From contig JBBRXX010000004.1 in NCBI GenBank assembly GCA_038238245.1, positions 62,001 to 126,000 on the forward strand: a DNA stretch of 64,000 bases, read 5' to 3'. The notes under the pieces are model-generated. The model saw nothing but the letters and a program-made list of their open reading frames with translations. It was not told where the DNA came from and did no database searches. Each line of letters opens with the position of its first letter. Position 1 is the first letter of the stretch. Of this stretch, positions 59,327-64,000 are shown in pieces. Made by a program: the position numbers and the translations under genes. Origin of the DNA: DASQHW01 sp038238245 (lineage in GTDB: Bacteria > Actinomycetota > Acidimicrobiia > IMCC26256 > PALSA-610).

Positions 59327-60562
59327 CTAACTCTTGAAATGACGATCCAGGACCGTCAGCGGTGCCGACTCGCGGACTTCGCCGCGCCGCGCCCGGGCCG
59401 CGGCCATTGCTTCCGGGTCGGCCCCGCCGAGCGGCGGCAGCGCGAAGCCGCTGTACATCACCCGGCGCTCGCGTTCCACGGGCGGCTGCGCCATGTGCAT
59501 CGTGCAGCTCAAGTGCAACGTGACGTCGCCCGTGCGGGTGGGCAGGGGGATGTCGGGGAGGTCGAGGTCGGGTTGCCGGATACCGGACCAGATCAGCGCG
59601 CGGTGTGAGCCCGCGATCACCCGGAGCTGGCCGGAGACCTCGTCGGCACCGGTCACCGAGATCCCGACCGTGAGACTGCAACATTCGTACGAATGCCGTC
59701 CGATCCCGCAGTCCTTGTGCCAGGGGATGTCGCAGATGCCTTCGGTCACACCAATGGGCTTGAACAGTGCCTCGATGCGATTCTGCGCGCGCCGTTTGCC
59801 GAACTCGTGCCCGGCGTCCGGGATCGTGGCGAGGCGCAGGAAGCGGTCGTCGTCGAGCATGTCGTGCACGGTTGGCGACTCGCGATCGAAGCCCTGCATG
59901 CGCACGAGTCGCGCGTCGCCGTCGGCGGTGCGCGCCCACCATGACCGGCCGTCTTCGGGCGCATAGCGCGGCACCGCGGCGTCCATGTCGGCAGAGACCG
60001 CGGCCATCTCGTCCGCGTCGAAGACGCCGGTCAGATGCATGAACCCGGCTTCCTCGAGGAAGTGGCGCATGTCGTCGGGGTCGTCACCGGGACGGAATGT
60101 CCGCGTGAGGTCGAGCGGCGCGCCGTCGCGATCGGCGAACGCGATTGCGCCCGGCGTATGGATCGGGGTGCCGTCCAGCGTCGCGCGCCACACGAGCCAC
60201 CAGTCCAACAGATGGCCGATGGTTCCCTTCGGCTGCTCGAGCCGGTTTGCGGCCCACATGCTCATGAACGTCTGCTGGTCGCTCGCGAGGTCGTCGAGTT
60301 GCTGCGCACCGAGCCGGACGCGGGCGACCTCGCCGGCGGCGGGCCCGCTCGCGATCGCGACGCGGCCTTCGTCTACCCGCATGCTCCACACGTGTCCGTC
60401 GACGTCGACGGTCAGCGGCCGGGGGGCGACGAACTCGAGCGCGGGAACGATGCATTCGGCATGGGCGTCGATCGCGGCTGGAAGCTCCGAGCCGAAGAAG
60501 GTGTCGGGATCGACGGGTGGACGCTCCTCGTCGACACGAATGCGGACGTCGACGCGGGCCAT
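59327..60562 (-). CDS. SCP2-like domain fused to phytanoyl-CoA dioxygenase (PhyH) domain
   Basis: The 411-residue protein has an N-terminal region (about 15-150) resembling a sterol-carrier-protein-2/MDMPI-like lipid-binding fold. A C-terminal Fe(II)/2-oxoglutarate dioxygenase domain (about 165-400) has metal ligands His282 and Asp284 in WHKDC and His356 in CTMHMAQPP, and a 2-oxoglutarate arginine near 366-367 (ERERRVMY). PhyH enzymes hydroxylate the alpha carbon of branched acyl-CoAs. The fused carrier domain may present the lipid to the dioxygenase. Start ATG 60562; the next gene begins one base after its stop. Confidence 0.82.
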   Translation of the reverse strand: MARVDVRIRVDEERPPVDPDTFFGSELPAAIDAHAECIVPALEFVAPRPLTVDVDGHVWSMRVDEGRVAIASGPAAGEVARVRLGAQQLDDLASDQQTFMSMWAANRLEQPKGTIGHLLDWWLVWRATLDGTPIHTPGAIAFADRDGAPLDLTRTFRPGDDPDDMRHFLEEAGFMHLTGVFDADEMAAVSADMDAAVPRYAPEDGRSWWARTADGDARLVRMQGFDRESPTVHDMLDDDRFLRLATIPDAGHEFGKRRAQNRIEALFKPIGVTEGICDIPWHKDCGIGRHSYECCSLTVGISVTGADEVSGQLRVIAGSHRALIWSGIRQPDLDLPDIPLPTRTGDVTLHLSCTMHMAQPPVERERRVMYSGFALPPLGGADPEAMAAARARRGEVRESAPLTVLDRHFKS

Positions 60563-60571
60563 GTCCGCAGG

Positions 60572-62023
60572 TTACGCGGTGGCGCCGATTCGCAGCGACG
60601 ACGCCTCGCTCACCGGCACGACGGCGTCGGTGGGCGGGACCGGACCGCCGGCGCTCCCCGTGGTGCACGTGCCGGTCTTGCCGGCGGCCGCGAGCGTCGG
60701 CGGCTCCAGGAACGCCGGCGGCGCCCGCAGGTCCAGACTGTCGAGCAGGTCGTCGGCATTCGCGTCGCGGAACGTCATTGCACCGAGGTTCCACTTCGTC
60801 TCGATGAACTTCAGGATCGATGTCTGGTCGTGCACGACGTGCGACACGTAGTCGCGGCGCGCATAGGGCGACACGATGATCGACGGCACCCGGAAGCCGT
60901 AGTAGTCGTAGTCGAACCCGCCGCTGACCGGCACGTCGACCCCGGGCTTGATGTTGTCGGGCTTGATCGCCTTCGGCGGCGTGACATGGTCGTAGTAGCC
61001 ACCGTGCTCGTCATAGGTCAAGATCAGGAGCGTCTTCGGCCACGCCGGGCTCTGCAACACCGCGTTGATCACCTTCGCCGCGAACGCTTCACCGACACGA
61101 ATGTCCTGCGGGTTCTCCTCGGACTGCTTCTCGAAGTTCGGATCGACGAAGCTCACGGACGGCAGCTTGCCCGCGGTGGCGTCCTTGTAGAACTGGTCGA
61201 TCGTCGCTTTGTTGTCGGGGTAGTCGGTCGAGGTCTTCAGGATGACGTAGGTGCCGGGGAGGTCGTTGTAGTAGTTCATCCACGAGATGTCGTGCGCGTG
61301 CAGGCGGTCCATGATCGTGCCGTTGGGTGGCGGTGGCGCGGTGAGCGCGGCGGTGGTCGTGCTGACGATTCCCGCCGCGGTCCCGGCGAGCAGGAACCGC
61401 CGGTTCGGATACGTCTGCGCGAGCGTCGAGCAGAACCAACGGTCGCACAACGGAAAGGTCTTGCCGAGCGAGTAGTAGAAGGGCAGGTCGGTCTCGTCCC
61501 AGTAGCCCATGGCAACGGCGGTGCTCGCCTTGACGAAGCCGTCATTGCGCCCCTGGTCCCACGAGGTGTGACTGCGAACCCAGTCCTGGCCGGGCACGGC
61601 GTGGAGCTGACACGTGGACGGCATGTGGAACGCGCGCACGAGCTTGCCCTTGCCGTCGGGGTTCGCGTCGAGCGGCCGTCCGTTGGCGTCGAGCTTGAAC
61701 CCGTCGCCGCGCCCGAGCATGCCGAAGTGATCGTCGAACGAGTGGTTCTCCATCATCAGGATGACGATGTGCTCGATCTCGGGGATGGTGTCGACGCCTA
61801 CCGGCAACGTGGGGTTCGGCCGCGAACCCGGTTTGCGGAGCGGTCCGGGCAGTGTCGTCGGCGTCGGCAGAGTCGTCGTGGCCGGCGGCACCGTCGTCCC
61901 GTTCGTGCTTGCGCCGCCGGAGCCCTTCGACGACGAGCATGCGGTCAGCGCGACGCCGGCGCCGAGCGCGCCGAGTCCCTTGATCAGCGCGCGCCGGCTG
62001 AGACCGGACCGGTCGTCGTCCAT
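60572..62023 (-). CDS. Tat-exported phosphoesterase, phospholipase C/acid phosphatase family
   Basis: The 483-residue protein starts with a twin-arginine signal (SRRALIKGLGALGAG) that ends in a lipobox-like LTACSSS, so it may be exported folded and lipid-anchored. A Thr/Pro linker follows, then the phosphoesterase domain (PF04185 type) with EHIVILMMENHSFDDHFGML, the metal-binding core, and LTYDEHGGYYDHVTPP. It would release phosphate or head groups from lipids or other phosphodiesters outside the cell. ATG 62023 is supported by AGGAAGGG just upstream. Confidence 0.9.
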   Translation of the reverse strand: MDDDRSGLSRRALIKGLGALGAGVALTACSSSKGSGGASTNGTTVPPATTTLPTPTTLPGPLRKPGSRPNPTLPVGVDTIPEIEHIVILMMENHSFDDHFGMLGRGDGFKLDANGRPLDANPDGKGKLVRAFHMPSTCQLHAVPGQDWVRSHTSWDQGRNDGFVKASTAVAMGYWDETDLPFYYSLGKTFPLCDRWFCSTLAQTYPNRRFLLAGTAAGIVSTTTAALTAPPPPNGTIMDRLHAHDISWMNYYNDLPGTYVILKTSTDYPDNKATIDQFYKDATAGKLPSVSFVDPNFEKQSEENPQDIRVGEAFAAKVINAVLQSPAWPKTLLILTYDEHGGYYDHVTPPKAIKPDNIKPGVDVPVSGGFDYDYYGFRVPSIIVSPYARRDYVSHVVHDQTSILKFIETKWNLGAMTFRDANADDLLDSLDLRAPPAFLEPPTLAAAGKTGTCTTGSAGGPVPPTDAVVPVSEASSLRIGATA

Positions 62024-62094
62024 GGGCACCCTTCCTAGCCCGCGTCGCCCGCGCCGGGCCAGAAGGAATCGTCCGGCCTGGTAGCAATGGACGC

Positions 62095-62328
62095 GTGCCT
62101 TGGTGCGTGCACTGCAACAAGTTCCTGACGCCATCGACGGTGCGCCCCGACGCGACGTGTCCGGTCTGTGGACAGGTTGTCGAACGAGGCCTGATTCCCG
62201 GAATGACCCGGCCCGCGGACGAGGAACCGCCGGCGATCCCGTGGCACCTCAAGCTGCTCGGTGTCGCGACCGCGATCTACCTCGGCTGGCGCTTCTTCCA
62301 GCTCGTCGACTGGGTGCTCCACCGCTGA
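62095..62328 (+). CDS. Small zinc-ribbon membrane protein
   Basis: The 77-residue product has CVHC...CPVC, a four-cysteine zinc ribbon (about 4-26), and a C-terminal membrane helix (about 50-68, KLLGVATAIYLGWRFF). Start GTG 62095. Similar short ribbon-plus-helix proteins are frequent in actinobacteria but without assigned function. It is followed by a strong hairpin. Confidence 0.7.
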   Translation: MPWCVHCNKFLTPSTVRPDATCPVCGQVVERGLIPGMTRPADEEPPAIPWHLKLLGVATAIYLGWRFFQLVDWVLHR

Positions 62329-62337
62329 CGCCAACCT

Positions 62338-62374
62338 GCGTGGCACACGGCCCAATATGGGCCCTCTGCCACGC
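62338..62374. terminator. Perfect two-part bidirectional hairpin (family member 2)
   Basis: GCGTGGCA (62338-62345) pairs with TGCCACGC (62367-62374), and inside it GGCCCA (62349-62354) pairs with TGGGCC (62358-62363) around ATA, leaving a symmetric 3-by-3 internal loop. It sits between the convergent zinc-ribbon and acyltransferase genes. Flanks acctgcgt and acgcaagttcg match the hairpin at 52579-52623. Confidence 0.8.
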
Positions 62375-62393
62375 AAGTTCGGGTTGTGGGGGC

Positions 62394-64000
62394 TTACTTC
62401 TTGCAGGTGACGAGCGGGTGGCCCTCGATGCCGGAGCGGATGAACGACGCGTACGCCTGCTGGCCCGCGTCGGTGAGGTGGAAGCCGTCCGTGAACCAGT
62501 CGTCATGGCAGCCCGAGTAGTCGCGCCACTCGAGCACTCGGGCATTCGCAAACCGCGTCAGCGCGCGGTGCAGCGTGTCGTTCACCTCGCCTTCCCAGAC
62601 GCGCGGGACACGCGCGGTCAGGAAGAACACGAACCGTTTCGGGCCCGCGAGCTGCATCATCTGGTCGAGCGCGCCGTCGGTCGCCCGGCCGTTCGTGCCG
62701 AGGTGCACGACGATGACGTTCGGCAGCAGGCCCGCCACGTTGTAGAAGCCGATCAAGCCGACCGCCTCACCGAACTGCCGGCTGGTCACGGCATCGACCA
62801 CGATGCCCGGGATCGTGTTCACCAACGCCGCCAGCGAGCCGCGCATCACCGAATCACCGATCGCGAGCACCGCGGGCGGCGGGCCTACCGGCCGCGTGGT
62901 CGTCGTCGACCCCTTCGGCCGCTTCGGCTTCGTCCCGGGTGTGGTTCCCTTGACCGTGGTGGTCGTCGCGGGCTTCGTCGTCGAGGTCGCGGCGGCTCTC
63001 CGCAATGCCGCGAGCGCGTCGGCGTTGGGCTGCTCACCGTGTTCTGCGGGACCGAACTTGTCGGCTTGCGGTTGGGCGTTGGCGAGCCCCATACCCAGCG
63101 CGACCGTGACGACGACCAGTGACGTCGCGACGAGGACGCCGCGCCGCGCGAGCAGCCGCTTCCGCTTGCCGTGCGCCGCGACCAGCCGGGCTCGGTACCG
63201 GCCGATCACGCCCGTGCGGATCGGAGTCTCGACGAAGCGGTACGAGAGCTCGGCCGCCGCGAACGTCAGCACGAGACGCAGCAGCAATACGGGCCAACCG
63301 TGCAGATGGAAGAAGTGCGCGAAGTCCACGCGCGGTCGGGTGACGCAGAAGATCGGGTAGTGCCAGAGGTAGAGGCTGTACGACCGCAGCCCGATCCATC
63401 GCAAGGGCCGGCAACCGATGAGGCGCCCGACATCCGATGCGGGATGCACCGCCGCGGCGATCACGAACAATGTCGCCACGTCGACGAGGAGGAAACCGCC
63501 CAGGAACACCGACCGGTCGACGTGTCCGGTGTTGAGCGCCGGGAACGTGAAGACGCGAAACGAGATCAACAAGATGACCAGGCCCGCGGCACCGGCCAGG
63601 TCAAGCGCGATGCGCACGCCGTGCCCTGCCAGGCCCCGGATCCGATACGGGGCGAAGAAGAACGCCATGAGGCCGCCGAGCAGCAAACCGGAGAGGCGCG
63701 TGAACGTCGCGTAGTACGCGAAGTTGATGCTGACGAACGACGTGACCGCGAGGGCCACCGTCGACGCGATCGCGGTCGCGAACATCGCGACAACCATGCG
63801 GGGGCGCCCGAGCTTGCGCAGACCGAGGATGAGCAGCGGCGGCCACAGGAGGTAGAACTGCTCTTCGATCGCAAGCGACCAGAGGTGTTTCAACAGTTCG
63901 GGCCGGCCGGCGGTCACGGAGTAGGAGCGGTTCGCGACGATCTGCCACCAGTTGCTCGTGTACGTGAGCGCCGCGAGCGTGTCCCCGCGCAACGTCGCGA
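62394..64000 (-). CDS. Acyltransferase 3 (OafA/YrhL) with SGNH esterase-like domain (N-terminus beyond window)
   Basis: The gene enters from the right edge, so the first part of the acyltransferase domain, including its catalytic His/Asp region, is missing; 535 codons are visible. The visible membrane part begins with RGDTLAALTYTSNWWQIV and LWSLAIEEQFYLLWPPLLIL, with several TM segments to about residue 300. A Thr/Lys/Pro linker (about 335-370) joins an SGNH-type domain with AIGDSVMRGSLAAL and the Asp-His pair in DGFHLTDAG. Such proteins O-acetylate or otherwise acylate surface polysaccharides and peptidoglycan, and could modify the glycans made by the two operons. TTG 63992 is an internal codon, not the start. 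Confidence 0.88.
   Translation of the reverse strand, partial: ATLRGDTLAALTYTSNWWQIVANRSYSVTAGRPELLKHLWSLAIEEQFYLLWPPLLILGLRKLGRPRMVVAMFATAIASTVALAVTSFVSINFAYYATFTRLSGLLLGGLMAFFFAPYRIRGLAGHGVRIALDLAGAAGLVILLISFRVFTFPALNTGHVDRSVFLGGFLLVDVATLFVIAAAVHPASDVGRLIGCRPLRWIGLRSYSLYLWHYPIFCVTRPRVDFAHFFHLHGWPVLLLRLVLTFAAAELSYRFVETPIRTGVIGRYRARLVAAHGKRKRLLARRGVLVATSLVVVTVALGMGLANAQPQADKFGPAEHGEQPNADALAALRRAAATSTTKPATTTTVKGTTPGTKPKRPKGSTTTTRPVGPPPAVLAIGDSVMRGSLAALVNTIPGIVVDAVTSRQFGEAVGLIGFYNVAGLLPNVIVVHLGTNGRATDGALDQMMQLAGPKRFVFFLTARVPRVWEGEVNDTLHRALTRFANARVLEWRDYSGCHDDWFTDGFHLTDAGQQAYASFIRSGIEGHPLVTCKK

Noticed and set aside
1..64000. CRISPR arrays, tRNA/rRNA genes, insertion sequences or prophage
   Set aside because: I saw no regularly spaced short repeats with unique spacers, no transposase or integrase, and no cloverleaf-like or rRNA sequence by eye. 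A covariance-model scan would be needed to exclude short RNAs fully.

Overview
This window comes from a high-GC actinobacterium. Genes are tightly packed, GTG starts are common, and neighbours often share ATGA or GTGA stop/start overlaps. The mycobacteria-like lipid-degradation genes, the Lhr helicase, SigE-like sigma factor, dodecin and DUF2630-like proteins, and the absence of any plasmid, phage or IS signature suggest a chromosomal segment, possibly from the Acidimicrobiia. That assignment is inference; no rRNA, tRNA or CRISPR array was seen.

Layout. 1-6055 (minus, cut by the left edge) is a giant secreted PKD/LamG-like protein. 6450-11478 is a first surface-polysaccharide operon: phosphoglycosyl transferase, Wzz-like co-polymerase, DUF1972 glycosyltransferase, CDP-alcohol phosphatidyltransferase and a lipoprotein. 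11747-16315 holds a secreted beta-helix protein that shares its C-terminal module with the PKD protein, a GT4 glycosyltransferase and an LPxTG-like wall protein. 16526-19121 has an acyl-CoA synthetase and a sigma factor/membrane partner pair.

19379-27895 is a beta-oxidation locus: thiolase, an HMG-CoA-synthase-like/DUF35 fusion without the usual cysteine, a CaiB-type CoA-transferase, an alpha-methylacyl-CoA-racemase-like protein, two acyl-CoA dehydrogenases and two half-size MaoC proteins. The set resembles side-chain degradation loci for branched or steroid acyl-CoAs. 27937-33017 is miscellaneous: an MFS exporter, a STAS protein, an NYN/OST-HTH protein, two DUF2630-like paralogues and small hypothetical genes.

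33676-43701 is a second, strictly co-directional polysaccharide operon of nine genes: WbpB-like dehydrogenase, WbpE-like aminotransferase, Wzz-like protein, MurJ-like flippase, Wzy-like polymerase, two FemAB-like transferases, a PglC-type initiating transferase and a fused Alg14-Alg13 glycosyltransferase. It looks like a complete Wzx/Wzy-type route to an amino-sugar glycan that may carry aminoacyl groups.

43694-64000 mixes a lysozyme-like lipoprotein, a crotonase, an unusual leader with a 29-codon ORF in front of an HD-GYP-like gene, a sterol-desaturase-like enzyme, Lhr, dodecin, cNMP-binding proteins, a GGDEF-EAL protein, an SDR, an SCP2-like/PhyH fusion, a Tat-exported phosphoesterase and an acyltransferase-3/SGNH protein cut by the right edge. 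Several convergent gene pairs are separated by perfect hairpins likely to act as bidirectional terminators; two of them share conserved flanks.
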